From the NCBI RefSeq assembly GCF_900108095.1, contig NZ_FNWL01000001.1:1054001-1118000 (forward strand): 64,000 nt of DNA, in the 5' to 3' direction. Under the pieces are notes generated by a model. The model was not told the origin of the DNA. It worked only from the letters and a program-made list of their open reading frames with translations, and made no database searches. This document shows positions 53,924 through 62,232 of this stretch, piece after piece. The stretch comes from Natronorubrum sediminis (GTDB lineage: Archaea > Halobacteriota > Halobacteria > Halobacteriales > Natrialbaceae). The position numbers and the translations under genes are program-made. The first letter of the stretch is position 1. Each line of letters starts with the position of its first letter.

Positions 53924-54406
53924 ATGTTCCGTTCCGGTGCGTTCGTCGCCGAGCACATCTCGCCGACGACCGACGATCAGATTCAGCCAAACGGCGTCGA
54001 CCTCACCTTAGACGTCGTCTTCGAACAACTCGAGCCGGGGCGTATCGGCCGAGACGGGAAACAAGTCGGCGACCGAATCGCCCGCCCGCTCGAGGAACTC
54101 GAGGAGGCCGACCCCGATACGTACTATCTCCCCAAGGGCGCGTACGTCGCGCGCTACGGCGAACGAATTCACATTCCCGACGGCCACATCGGGCTCGTCT
54201 ACCCGCGTTCGTCGCTGATGCGAAACTCGTGTATGCTCAACACGGCCGTCTGGGACGCCGGCTACGAAGGCCGCGGCGAGGGGCTGTTGCAGGTCCACCA
54301 CGACATCGAAATCGCACGCGGCGCGCGAATCGCCCAACTCGTCTTCGCCGAAGCGAACCACGAAGACGTCTACGACGGCAGCTATCAGCGCGAAAACCTC
54401 GAGTAG
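53924..54406 (+). CDS. dut: dUTPase / dCTP deaminase-family protein (probable dUTPase)
   Basis: A 160-residue trimeric dUTPase-fold protein. Motifs: 'DDQIQPNGVDLTLDVVFEQL' (motif 1 region), 'VYPRSSLMRNSCMLNTAVWD' (about 91-110) with the Arg-Ser-Ser loop and 'AGYEGRGEGLLQVHH'. Archaeal members can be dUTPases, dCTP deaminases or both; the short length and 'SSLMRN' context fit the archaeal Dut group, so dUTP to dUMP plus pyrophosphate is the likely reaction. It is divergent from acnA. Confidence 0.85.
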   Translation: MFRSGAFVAEHISPTTDDQIQPNGVDLTLDVVFEQLEPGRIGRDGKQVGDRIARPLEELEEADPDTYYLPKGAYVARYGERIHIPDGHIGLVYPRSSLMRNSCMLNTAVWDAGYEGRGEGLLQVHHDIEIARGARIAQLVFAEANHEDVYDGSYQRENLE

Positions 54407-54536
54407 CGACCATTCGACGCGCAGTGCCTTTTTCAGCTGTCCGATCGGTCGGCAGTCAACTGCCGTCGGCTCCCCGTCGTCGCTCGCAGCGAGTGCGCGT
54501 ACCCTTTTAGTCACTGCCAGCGGAACGTTCGGTACG

Positions 54537-55091
54537 ATGATGGCGACGACCCACGTGTTCGCCGGCCTCGCACTCGTCGCCCCCATTGCGATGGAGGTCC
54601 CCGAATTCGCACTTCCACTCGCACTCGGCGCGATCGGTGGCGGTCTCGCGCCGGATGTCGACCTCGTCCTCACCCACCGACGAACGTTTCACTTTCCCAT
54701 TTTCGGGATCGCACTCGCCGTTCCGATGATCATCATCGCTCTTGTCGCCCCCTCGAGCGCCACGGCAGCGCTGGCAGCGTTCGTGGTGACCGCGTGGCTC
54801 CACGCGGCGAGCGACGCGCTCGGTGGCGGCCCCGAAATGGATCCCTGGAACGACCGGAGCGAGCGCGCCGTCTACGACCACGTGCGCGGGCAGTGGGTCC
54901 GTCCTCGTCGCTGGATTCGCTACGACGGCGCACCCGAAGACGCCGCACTCGGCGTCGCGCTCGCGATTCCAGCACTGATCGTCTACGACGGTCCGGTCGC
55001 GTCGCTCGTTCTCGGCGGAATCGGACTCTCACTGGGCTACGCGGCCCTCCGTCGGCGACTCGTCGCGTGGGTTCCAGACTGGCTCGAGTGA
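54537..55091 (+). CDS. Membrane-bound metal-dependent hydrolase (YdjM/DUF457-like)
   Basis: A 184-residue membrane protein with about five hydrophobic helices. 'MMATTHVFAGLALVAPIAME' begins with a family His; 'GGGLAPDVDLVLTHRRTFHF' has the Asp and His residues of the proposed metal site, and 'AWLHAASDALGGGPEMDPWN' the third. This is the standard YdjM layout (PDVD and HR-T-HS-like). It is a paralogue-like partner of the gene at 50784. Reaction unknown. Confidence 0.85.
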   Translation: MMATTHVFAGLALVAPIAMEVPEFALPLALGAIGGGLAPDVDLVLTHRRTFHFPIFGIALAVPMIIIALVAPSSATAALAAFVVTAWLHAASDALGGGPEMDPWNDRSERAVYDHVRGQWVRPRRWIRYDGAPEDAALGVALAIPALIVYDGPVASLVLGGIGLSLGYAALRRRLVAWVPDWLE

Positions 55092-55190
55092 AAGACGCCC
55101 AGACTCGTGTAGTCACCACGCCTTACATCGGTCTGACAGACACAGCGGCGAGTCGGAACGCTGATACTCCCGCTCGCCAAGCACATCCGT

Positions 55191-55655
55191 ATGGTTGATA
55201 CGTTCCTCGCCCAGACGACACATCTCGTCTTCGCCGCGATCTGGGCCGGCAGCGTCTTCTACGTCGCGTTCGTCATCTTGCCCCTGGCTCGAGACGGCGC
55301 GTTCAACTCGACGAAACCCCTCGAAGTCATCTCGAGCAAACTCACGACCATCTCTCGGATCAGCGCACTTCTCTTGTTGCTCTCGGGGGGCCACCTCGCC
55401 GGGACGGGGTACACCTCGGAGAGCCTCTTCAACACGACGAACGGGCAACTCGTGCTCGCGATGGTCGCACTCTGGGCCGTGTTGGCCGCACTCGTCGAAA
55501 TCGGCGCGAAGCGACTCGAGTCCGGGCTCAACGGCAAGAAGCTCCGAGAGCCTGCGGGCGACGTGCTCTCGATCTATCGCGCGGCCGCAGTCGTCGCCAT
55601 CGCACTGCTCGTTATCGGCGGCATGATCACGACGGGCGTAACGCGGTACTTCTAA
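55191..55655 (+). CDS. CopD-like four-helix membrane protein
   Basis: A 154-residue membrane protein with four helices: 'TTHLVFAAIWAGSVFYVAFV', 'SRISALLLLLSGGHLAGTGY', 'GQLVLAMVALWAVLAALVEI' and 'AAAVVAIALLVIGGMITTGV'. The His in helix 1 and the H in helix 2 ('GGHLAG') resemble the haem- or copper-coordinating residues of CopD/YeaQ-type proteins. The function in haloarchaea is not established. It follows the YdjM-like gene on the same strand after 99 bp. Confidence 0.75.
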   Translation: MVDTFLAQTTHLVFAAIWAGSVFYVAFVILPLARDGAFNSTKPLEVISSKLTTISRISALLLLLSGGHLAGTGYTSESLFNTTNGQLVLAMVALWAVLAALVEIGAKRLESGLNGKKLREPAGDVLSIYRAAAVVAIALLVIGGMITTGVTRYF

Positions 55656-55785
55656 CCGAATAGAGTGCTTCGAGGGAGAGTCGAGTCGGTGAGTTCGGCG
55701 GCATGACGAGACGCACACCCCGTCGCCGGCCGGGTTTTAAGCGAACGTGTCCGTGCGAAAGATACTTGGTGGATTGCTGTAACGT

Positions 55786-56229
55786 ATGTCCATGATGATT
55801 AGGGGCAAAGAACTGGCGCTGTCGGTGCTTGCGGTTGGAACCGCTGCAGTCGCCGGCTACGTGTTGCATTCGGGCCAACAGACCGATTGCCCGTCGCGGT
55901 CGAAAGCCAACCTCGGGGCGCGCATCATCGCCCGCGAGGACGTGCCCCGTGGCGCCACTGTCGTCGAGAGTACCTCACAACGACTCGAGGAAATTCCCGG
56001 TGCGCGACGGGTGGTCGAACGGGCGATTCGAGCCGATGCAGACGAAGAGTGGGCACACGTGACGATCGAACACGAGGGCGCGTGGTCAGTCGTCGACGCG
56101 GTTCGGGGGTCGCTGCCGTACTACGACGGGAAACACGGGGAGTACAACGGCGTCTACATCCAGTACGACGGGCGATTCGTCGTCCTCGATGCCTTCGGCT
56201 GGGCCCGACTCGAGGAGCCGCTGCAGTAA
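55786..56229 (+). CDS. Haloarchaeal exported/membrane-anchored hypothetical protein
   Basis: A 147-residue protein. The N-terminus 'GKELALSVLAVGTAAVAGYV' is a signal anchor, followed by a small mixed domain with 'VVERAIRADADEEWAHVTIE' and a Tyr-rich beta region 'YYDGKHGEYNGVYIQYDGRF' (about 108-127). A second Met at residue 3 or 4 could also be the start. No known motif is present. It stands between the CopD-like gene and the dehydrogenase, all on the plus strand. Function unknown. Confidence 0.7.
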   Translation: MSMMIRGKELALSVLAVGTAAVAGYVLHSGQQTDCPSRSKANLGARIIAREDVPRGATVVESTSQRLEEIPGARRVVERAIRADADEEWAHVTIEHEGAWSVVDAVRGSLPYYDGKHGEYNGVYIQYDGRFVVLDAFGWARLEEPLQ

Positions 56230-56381
56230 GGAACGCTGGCGTATACTCGGGCCGTGTGAGCGGTCTGGCTCTCAGATTCATATTCGCTCGAGCGACGCGC
56301 TATTCTCCGTCTGGGCGCCGTTGATTCACCCCGACGAGTGAAACCACAACCACTACCATCTGGCCACGTCGAGTGACGGGC

Positions 56382-57281
56382 ATGCAACTGGGCGTAATCG
56401 GACTCGGACGGATGGGCCAGATCGTCGTCGACCGAACGCTCGAGGCAGGCCACGACGTCGTCGCCTTCGACCTCGAACCGGAAGCCGTCGCGACGGCAGC
56501 AGACGCGGGCGCCGAACCGGCAGAGTCGATCTCGGATCTCGTCGACCGACTCGGCGCGGAGAAACGCATCTGGTTGATGGTCCCCGCGGGCGACGCCGTC
56601 GACGCCACGCTCGAGGAACTCGACGGACACCTCGAGAGCGAGGACATCGTAGTCGACGGCGGGAACTCCTACTTCGAAGACTCCGTGCGTCGGGCGGAGG
56701 CCTGCTCCGCGGCGTACCTCGACTGTGGCACCTCCGGCGGCCCCGCAGGCGCGCACCTGGGTTTTTCACTAATGGTCGGCGGGCCCGAGTGGGCGTACGA
56801 CGAACTCGTTCCCGTCTTCGACGCCGTCGCGACCGGTCCCGACGGTCACGAGCGTATGGGCCCTGCTGGCTCGGGTCACTACGTGAAGATGATCCACAAC
56901 GGCGTCGAGTACGCCCTCATGCAAACCTACGGCGAAGGGTTCGAACTGCTCCACGAGGGTCGGTACGACCTCGATCTGGAGAACGTGGCGTCGGTCTGGA
57001 ACAACGGCGCAGTGATCCGCTCGTGGCTGCTCGAACTCTGCGAGGAAGCCTTCCGCGAGGAGGGCTCCGATCTGGGCGACGTCGCCGACCGTATCGAGGG
57101 GGGGTCGACCGGCACCTGGACCGTCCAGGAGGCCCTCGAGCAGGAGGTCCCGCTGCCGCTCATCTACACCGCGCTCTCCGAGCGATTCGGTTCGAGAGCC
57201 GATGACGGGCGGTTTTCCCGCCGGTTGGCGAGTCGCCTTCGCTACGGCTTCGGTCGCCACGACGTCCCGCGTCGTGATTGA
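56382..57281 (+). CDS. gnd: 6-phosphogluconate dehydrogenase (decarboxylating, short type)
   Basis: A 299-residue NAD(P)-dependent dehydrogenase. The ATG at 56382 starts 'MQLGVIGLGRMGQIVVDRTL', with the Rossmann loop GLGRMG; a GTG three codons upstream is less likely. Catalytic segments are 'DGGNSYFEDSVRRAE' and 'DCGTSGGPAGAHLGFSLMVG', plus the Lys/Asn in 'GSGHYVKMIHNGVEYALMQT'. This is the short GndA-like type; in Haloferax it is the enzyme of the oxidative pentose phosphate pathway making ribulose-5-phosphate. The residue pattern after strand 2 ('AFDLEPE') suits NAD preference. Confidence 0.92.
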   Translation: MQLGVIGLGRMGQIVVDRTLEAGHDVVAFDLEPEAVATAADAGAEPAESISDLVDRLGAEKRIWLMVPAGDAVDATLEELDGHLESEDIVVDGGNSYFEDSVRRAEACSAAYLDCGTSGGPAGAHLGFSLMVGGPEWAYDELVPVFDAVATGPDGHERMGPAGSGHYVKMIHNGVEYALMQTYGEGFELLHEGRYDLDLENVASVWNNGAVIRSWLLELCEEAFREEGSDLGDVADRIEGGSTGTWTVQEALEQEVPLPLIYTALSERFGSRADDGRFSRRLASRLRYGFGRHDVPRRD

Positions 57282-57440
57282 GGCCTGACACGATAGAGTG
57301 AATTAGCGGGGCTCACAGCCTCAGTCGCTCGCGTCGTCCGTCGGAGAATATTCCGCGAAACTAAACTGTGATTTTGCGTGTCCGACTGGTGGCGAAAAAT
57401 TGGGGCATTTTCTTTACGCCCGGTCACGACAGCATCAGTT

Positions 57441-57758
57441 ATGAACTCACACCAGTCGACGACGGTAGTGACGAGTGACGACCAACGGCCGAGCATGGCT
57501 ATCGTCGAACTCATTAGCCAGGCAACGGGCACCAATCCAATCGAACTCGAGCCACTCTATAACGTCATCGACCCCGACGTTCTCGACTCGCTTTGTACGT
57601 CCAGTAGCGGTTTCTCGAGTCTCGAGTTCGAGTACGCCGGCCGAACAGTCGCCGTCGAGCAGACGACCGACGGCGTCGAAATTTCACTCGCGACCGTAAC
57701 GATTGGCGCGGCGGGAACGACAGCGGATTCAGAAAGCGAACCGACGGTTTCGGAGTAA
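57441..57758 (+). CDS. HalOD1 output-domain protein
   Basis: A 105-residue protein that is essentially one HalOD1 domain (halobacterial output domain 1), starting at ATG 57441 ('MNSHQSTTVVTSDDQRPS'). The core 'MAIVELISQATGTNPIELEP', 'LYNVIDPDVLDSLC' and 'SLEFEYAGRTVAVEQTTDGV' is typical. HalOD1 usually follows receiver domains; here it is alone. It is thought to be a signalling output, with unknown target. Confidence 0.85.
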   Translation: MNSHQSTTVVTSDDQRPSMAIVELISQATGTNPIELEPLYNVIDPDVLDSLCTSSSGFSSLEFEYAGRTVAVEQTTDGVEISLATVTIGAAGTTADSESEPTVSE

Positions 57759-57926
57759 TTCTTCACGCGGAGCCGACGGCGTTGTAACTGAGCGACCAAG
57801 TGCTACTACAGGCATGTAAACGGTGCAGTCGACGGCGGTAGCGACGAGTGAGTTTCATTTCGTTATCGTCGCCTGCGACTGTTTGCCGACGAAGCGTACG
57901 TCTCCAGTGAAGGGTGAAGGCCAGTC

Positions 57927-57937
57927 AATTTATACAG
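57927..57937 (+). promoter_or_regulatory. TATA-like box of the SRA-HNH gene
   Basis: AATTTATACAG is centred about 33 nt before ATG 57965. The spacing supports the ATG at 57965 over the GTG at 57914, which would lie upstream of the promoter. Confidence 0.5.
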
Positions 57938-57964
57938 CGTGGGAGTAACTTCCAGCCGTATGAA

Positions 57965-59452
57965 ATGACGTCGGAAAAACGATCGATCGCCGTGCGGTTT
58001 TTCGGAGGGGCTGGAAATTACACCACCGTCCTCGAGGAGTGTTGTACGCACATTCTGACGTCGGATCCGACTGAAACGGCGCTTATCGAGTGGGTGAAAT
58101 CGAACACGGAAGCGACGAGTACCGACGGCATCCGTAACCGACTCCGATTTCTCGAGGCCCTCGAGTTACTCGAGATTGAACCGGAACGCGTGCGGGTGAC
58201 CGAGACGGGAATTACGTGGGTTTCCCAGACGGATCCGGAAGTGTTGTTCGAGCGTCTCGATACAACGGTCTACGGGTTCGAGACGGCCCTCGCGGCGTTG
58301 CAGAATGGACCTAAAACGGACGCCGAATTGGGCGACATCATCGCTAATACGCACGCGGAAGTGAACTGGAACGACCCGTCCGGCCCTGCCCAACACCGCG
58401 GGTGGCTCCAGAGTCTCGGCTACGTGGAACGATTGGACGGGCGCAATTCGCTGACAGACAGCGGGCGAACGCTGGCTCGCCGGCGCACGTCCGACAACCC
58501 GGATCTCGAGCGCCAGACGTACTATACACAGACGGACCTCGAGGAAGCCTTCGACACCAGCTTCGGGTCCTACATCAAGGGGATCAATCCGCGAACCGAC
58601 GACGACGGGGAACTGTCGTACATCATCGTGAAAGCTCGAGAGGATGGTCCATACAGCGACGAACTCGACGGAGAACGGTTTACGTACATCGGCGAAGGAG
58701 TGCCCTCGAAGGGCGACCAAACGCTGACTGGTGCAAACAAGGCGCTCCTCGAGCAGGCCGAGGGCGCATCTGTTCCCGTCTATTTCTTCTACCAACCAGC
58801 TGATCGCAGTGACCTTCGATACGAGGGACTGGTTTCGGTCGTCGACGTTCGCTACGTCAATGCAGACGAACGCGACCGGAGAGTCTACGAGTTCACGATG
58901 GAACGACTGGACCTCGAGCATCCGACAGCATTCGAAACGCTCGCGGCGTCAGTCACCGCAGGTGCGCACGAAGGAACTGATTCGAACGCGAATGATGGGG
59001 CAACCGCTGGCAGCGACCCGGAACCGGCACTGACCGCTGCAGAGGACGAGTATACCGAGACCCAGCGACGAGTTCGCTCGAGTGCGTTCGCAAAACGGGT
59101 GAAATCGGCCTACGACTTTCGCTGTGCGATCTGTGACCGGAGCCGGGAATCGCCGGCAGGCACGGTCGATATCGAAGCCGCACACATCTATCCGAAACAG
59201 GAGAACGGGCGCGATTTCATCCGGAACGGACTCGCTCTCTGTCGATTACACCACTGGGCGTTCGATGCCGGCTGGCTCGCCATCTCCGACGAGTATCGAA
59301 TTCTGGTTGCCGACCGGCCCGAACTCGAAGGCTACGAGGAGTTTTCGCGACTCGAGGGAGCGCAGATTTCGGTTCCACCAACCGAGGACGAACGGCCCCA
59401 CGCGACGTTCCTCGCTGCACACCGAGAGTTACACGGCTTCGAATCGGTCTGA
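57965..59452 (+). CDS. SRA-HNH nuclease with N-terminal winged helices (type IV restriction-like)
   Basis: A 495-residue protein. Two winged-helix-like modules (about 1-95 and 96-172) are followed by an SRA/YDG-like domain (about 198-315): 'DGPYSDELDGERFTYIGEGV', 'KGDQTLTGANKALLEQAEGA', 'PVYFFYQPADRSDLRYEGLV' and 'YEFTMERL'. A flexible linker (320-365) leads to an HNH domain: C387-x2-C390, H407 in 'VDIEAAHIYPKQENGRDFIR', N421, and C426/H429/H430 in 'NGLALCRLHHWAFDAGW'. SRA domains flip modified cytosine; SRA-HNH pairs (ScoMcrA type) cut modified DNA. The N-terminal winged helices are not usual for ScoMcrA. It is tail-to-tail with a PD-(D/E)XK gene. Confidence 0.82.
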   Translation: MTSEKRSIAVRFFGGAGNYTTVLEECCTHILTSDPTETALIEWVKSNTEATSTDGIRNRLRFLEALELLEIEPERVRVTETGITWVSQTDPEVLFERLDTTVYGFETALAALQNGPKTDAELGDIIANTHAEVNWNDPSGPAQHRGWLQSLGYVERLDGRNSLTDSGRTLARRRTSDNPDLERQTYYTQTDLEEAFDTSFGSYIKGINPRTDDDGELSYIIVKAREDGPYSDELDGERFTYIGEGVPSKGDQTLTGANKALLEQAEGASVPVYFFYQPADRSDLRYEGLVSVVDVRYVNADERDRRVYEFTMERLDLEHPTAFETLAASVTAGAHEGTDSNANDGATAGSDPEPALTAAEDEYTETQRRVRSSAFAKRVKSAYDFRCAICDRSRESPAGTVDIEAAHIYPKQENGRDFIRNGLALCRLHHWAFDAGWLAISDEYRILVADRPELEGYEEFSRLEGAQISVPPTEDERPHATFLAAHRELHGFESV

Positions 59453-59490
59453 AGCGACAATTTTCCCTCGCCAACGGAGTTTACACACCT

Positions 59491-60735
59491 TCACACGTGT
59501 TCTCGAAGCGCCCACACGTCCTCGAGGGGCTCCAGACGATGGGGCTCCGCCCCGCGTTCGGTCAGGATTCCGACGTGGTAGAGCATCGCCTTCAGCTGGA
59601 ACACGGTGGGCGAGTGGTAGATCGCCCCGTCCTCGAGTGCCTCGCGCCGGAGGTCGCCGTTCTCGGTCAGCACCCGCCGTCGAACCGCGTCGTCGCCGCG
59701 GACGAAGAGTTCGATCGCGAACGTCGGGTGAACCGCGTGCAGGTGCTCGAGGAGGTCCACGAGCGAGGGTTCGGGCTGCCAGTCGTCGTGCATGGTCTGG
59801 AGTTCCGTGACGAGCAGTTCCGTCGCGGGGTACTCGAAGACGACGCGGCGGGCGAGTTGCCCCCAGGCGGGCGCGAGGTCGACGAAGCGTTTGCGCGACC
59901 GGTACCACTCCTCGAACGCCGCGAGGGCGGCCTCGACGGAGCCACAGCGGCCGATGGCGAAGCGGACGACCTCGTGGCCGAGCGACGTCAGTTCGACGCC
60001 TCGGGGACCCGTTTCGATCAACCCCAGAAACGCCGCGCCGCGTTCGGCGTCCGAGGCGGCGCTGACGACCTTGTACTCCGAGAGCACCGTCGCGGTGTCG
60101 CCCTCGGCGTAGTGGGCCAGCGGATAGCCGAGGTAGTTCTTCGGGTGGTTCAATCCGAAGGAGGCGTCGGCCACGCCTTGCGCTCCGGCCTGAAACCGAA
60201 GCGCCGTCGCCTCGCTCGAGGACCGATTCCCGACTACCCGCGGCACCTCGAGGACGGACACCTCGCCCGTCGCGTCGACGCCGAGGACGCCGACGTTCAG
60301 TTCGCTCGCGAGCGTTCGGTCGGTTTCCGTGATCGCCGCGCTCGGGGCTGCGAAGTACGCCGCGTTGGCCTCGTGGAGTCGGTCGTAAGCCTGGACGATG
60401 CCGAGGTGGGTGTCCACGCCGCCGCTCGTCTCGCCTTTCGCTTCGATGGCGATCAGCGGCGGCTCCTCGCCCAGTCGTTCAACGGCGAGGAGGTCCGACT
60501 CGAGGGATCCGACGCCCACCAGGTCAGGGTAGCCGCCACCGATCTGGACGTGGTTGAACGGCGCGAGTTCCTCGCGAATCCCGGCCGCGATGGGCTGGCC
60601 GGGCAGCCACTCGTCCTGCGAAAACTGCGTGTCAGCGACGACGTAGGAGTCTCCGTCCTCGGCGGGCGAAAAGAGCCGCCGCTTGGTGTGGGCCAGCACC
60701 CGCGGTTCCGACAGCGGACGCGTCGCACCACTCAT
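59491..60735 (-). CDS. PD-(D/E)XK nuclease-fold protein
   Basis: A 414-residue protein. The ATG at 60735 ('MSGATRPLSEPRVLAHTKRR') is used; the long upstream open frame runs antisense through an intergenic region and the DUF393 gene and is rejected. The nuclease core is 'HVQIGGGYPDLVGVG' (D71) and, after a strand, 'PPLIAIEAKGETSGG' (E98, K100), i.e. PD-x(n)-ExK. 'LGIVQAYDRLHEANAAYFAA' is the typical helix/strand after it. The C-terminal half (about 190-414) is helical and may include winged-helix modules ('LGLIETGPRGVELTSLGHEV'). I infer a DNA- or RNA-cutting defence or repair enzyme. It ends 38 bp from the SRA-HNH gene. Confidence 0.78.
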   Translation of the reverse strand: MSGATRPLSEPRVLAHTKRRLFSPAEDGDSYVVADTQFSQDEWLPGQPIAAGIREELAPFNHVQIGGGYPDLVGVGSLESDLLAVERLGEEPPLIAIEAKGETSGGVDTHLGIVQAYDRLHEANAAYFAAPSAAITETDRTLASELNVGVLGVDATGEVSVLEVPRVVGNRSSSEATALRFQAGAQGVADASFGLNHPKNYLGYPLAHYAEGDTATVLSEYKVVSAASDAERGAAFLGLIETGPRGVELTSLGHEVVRFAIGRCGSVEAALAAFEEWYRSRKRFVDLAPAWGQLARRVVFEYPATELLVTELQTMHDDWQPEPSLVDLLEHLHAVHPTFAIELFVRGDDAVRRRVLTENGDLRREALEDGAIYHSPTVFQLKAMLYHVGILTERGAEPHRLEPLEDVWALREHV

Positions 60736-61071
60736 GGCTGGTGATTGGTCAGCTGCGCCAATAATGTTCTGGCAGTGACCGTTGACCCCGGTCGCTCGAG
60801 AGCCCTCCGCCACTCCACTACTGGACTCGCAGTCCGTCCACTCTACCGTCGAACCAGCCTGCGACCCACTCCACTGCGGGTGGGACTGAAAGGGGCGAGG
60901 CCGATTCGCGCGAGCACCGCGAGCGCGAGTCTCGAGTCGTAGACTCGAGCGGGCTCGGGGCTTTCGTGGTGTATTCGGCGGCACGAGGTGCGATATCGCG
61001 CCTCGACGACGGTCTCTCGAGTCGCGCAACTCCCAGATAGATGTTACTGTCTTGAGGACGTACACCCGAGT
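60736..61071. other. 336-bp divergent region with structured elements
   Basis: No gene is supported. It holds a CCCAC-N10-GTGGG stem-loop (60865-60884) directly followed by ACTGAAAGGGGCGAGG, and a perfect CTCGAGTC-GTA-GACTCGAG hairpin (60931-60949). Both promoters (minus-strand nuclease gene, plus-strand DUF393 gene) must lie here. A small RNA is possible. Confidence 0.5.
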
Positions 61072-61467
61072 ATGACCGAGCCAACCCTCGTCTACGACGA
61101 CGACTGTGGCTTCTGTACGTGGTGGGCCGAGTTCTTCGGCGAACGAACGGAAATCCGACTCGTCGGCTTCAGCGACCTGCCCGACCACCCCGACCTCCAG
61201 GAGCGACTGCCCGAGTTCTACGAGGAGTGTTCCCACCTCGTGGCCGACGACACCGTCTACTCCTGCGGGCAGTCTCTCGAGGAGGCCCTCCGGCGCTACG
61301 ACGACGGCGGACCCGTCGGCAACGGACTCGAGTTCCTGCGGAATTTCGAGGACTACGAACACGTCCGCGAGTGGGGCTACCGGCAGGTGGCGAACAACCG
61401 CGACAAGTGGGGGAAAGTCATGTCGAAGACGCCGCCGGCGCGTCGGGATACCGAAGACTCGGGGTAA
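61072..61467 (+). CDS. DUF393 (DCC family) thiol-disulfide oxidoreductase-like protein
   Basis: A 131-residue protein. The ATG at 61072 ('MTEPTLVYDDDCGFCTWW') shows the family signature DDDCGFC with C12 and C15, the active-site thiol pair of DCC proteins. 'TEIRLVGFSDLPDHPDLQER' and 'SCGQSLEEALRRYDDGG' follow the usual thioredoxin-like pattern. The reaction and partner are unknown. A longer frame of 28 upstream residues is rejected. Confidence 0.88.
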   Translation: MTEPTLVYDDDCGFCTWWAEFFGERTEIRLVGFSDLPDHPDLQERLPEFYEECSHLVADDTVYSCGQSLEEALRRYDDGGPVGNGLEFLRNFEDYEHVREWGYRQVANNRDKWGKVMSKTPPARRDTEDSG

Positions 61468-61575
61468 CACTCACCGAATGGGAATTCTCGAGTAGGACGG
61501 ACGTTCGCACGTAGCAACCATCAGATCAGAGTATTGATGGTTTTCAGGGTAGTCTCTCGACAGAGAGAACGGATC

Positions 61576-62079
61576 ATGCCGACATCACTGTTGCAACGGA
61601 GACGGGAGTATCTCACGAATATTGCAGCATCAGCAGTAGCAGCAACAGCAGCAGTAGGTCTCGGCGGATGCATAGACGACGTGAGTCGGTGGAACGACGA
61701 GGAAAGGGAATCCGCGATTCGGGTCAGGAACGATTCGGACGACGATGAGAAGGTGGCGTTCATCGTCCACGACGACATGGAAGACGAGCGACTCGTCGAA
61801 ACGGTTGCGACCGTCGAAGCCGGCGAGCGTCACGAAATCGAATTTCCCGTCGAAGAAGACGGCCAGGAGATGTGGGCGATGATTCGACTCGATACGGAGA
61901 ACGCCGAGACGTTCGACTCCATCGCGGGGCCATCGATGGGCGAGGTCGACCTACCCGACGGCTACGACGAGAGCACCGTCGGAATCGAATCGGGAAGTAT
62001 GACACCCGGTGGAATCGCTTGGTTCGACGGGGGGATAAACGAGTTCGGAGAGGTGCGTTTAGGTGGAGTCCAGTTTTGA
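61576..62079 (+). CDS. Tat-exported lipoprotein
   Basis: A 167-residue protein. The ATG at 61576 gives 'MPTSLLQRRREYLTNIAASA', a twin-arginine signal; 'AAVGLGGC' is a lipobox, with Cys lipidation at about residue 32. The mature part (about 33-167) is acidic and beta-rich ('ESAIRVRNDSDDDEKVAFIV', 'DERLVETVATVEAGERHEIE'), probably a small beta-sandwich. It would be anchored on the outer face of the cell membrane. I do not recognise a functional family. A poly-CAG-like stretch (GCAGCATCAGCAGTAGCAGC) codes for the Ala-rich part of the signal. Confidence 0.75.
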   Translation: MPTSLLQRRREYLTNIAASAVAATAAVGLGGCIDDVSRWNDEERESAIRVRNDSDDDEKVAFIVHDDMEDERLVETVATVEAGERHEIEFPVEEDGQEMWAMIRLDTENAETFDSIAGPSMGEVDLPDGYDESTVGIESGSMTPGGIAWFDGGINEFGEVRLGGVQF

Positions 62080-62232
62080 CGGTGGCGGTGAAGTTCAGTT
62101 CGGCGAGCGTGGACTGCGGCGCTCAAGTGAGCGTGAGTACTCGGCAGTTTGTCACAGACGGTCTGCTCTACGTCATTCTTCGTGCAATCGTGACCGCTCT
62201 GCGTCGTACGGTAAATCACAACAATAAACGTA

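Noticed and set aside
53634-53990. Minus-strand 118-codon frame in the acnA-dut gap
   Set aside because: Arg/Ser/Thr-rich shadow overlapping the dut start; no acidic bias expected for a haloarchaeal protein.
55703-55795. 30-codon Cys-rich micro-frame beginning MTRRTPRRRPGFKR
   Set aside because: Overlaps the next gene's start, lacks the CPxCG zinc-finger pattern of known haloarchaeal mini-proteins, and contains a GTTTTAAG that looks like the promoter of that gene.
60736-61470. Long minus-strand open frame joining upstream to the PD-(D/E)XK gene
   Set aside because: It runs antisense through a divergent region and the whole DUF393 gene and has Arg/Ser-rich composition; the ATG at 60735 gives a complete protein.
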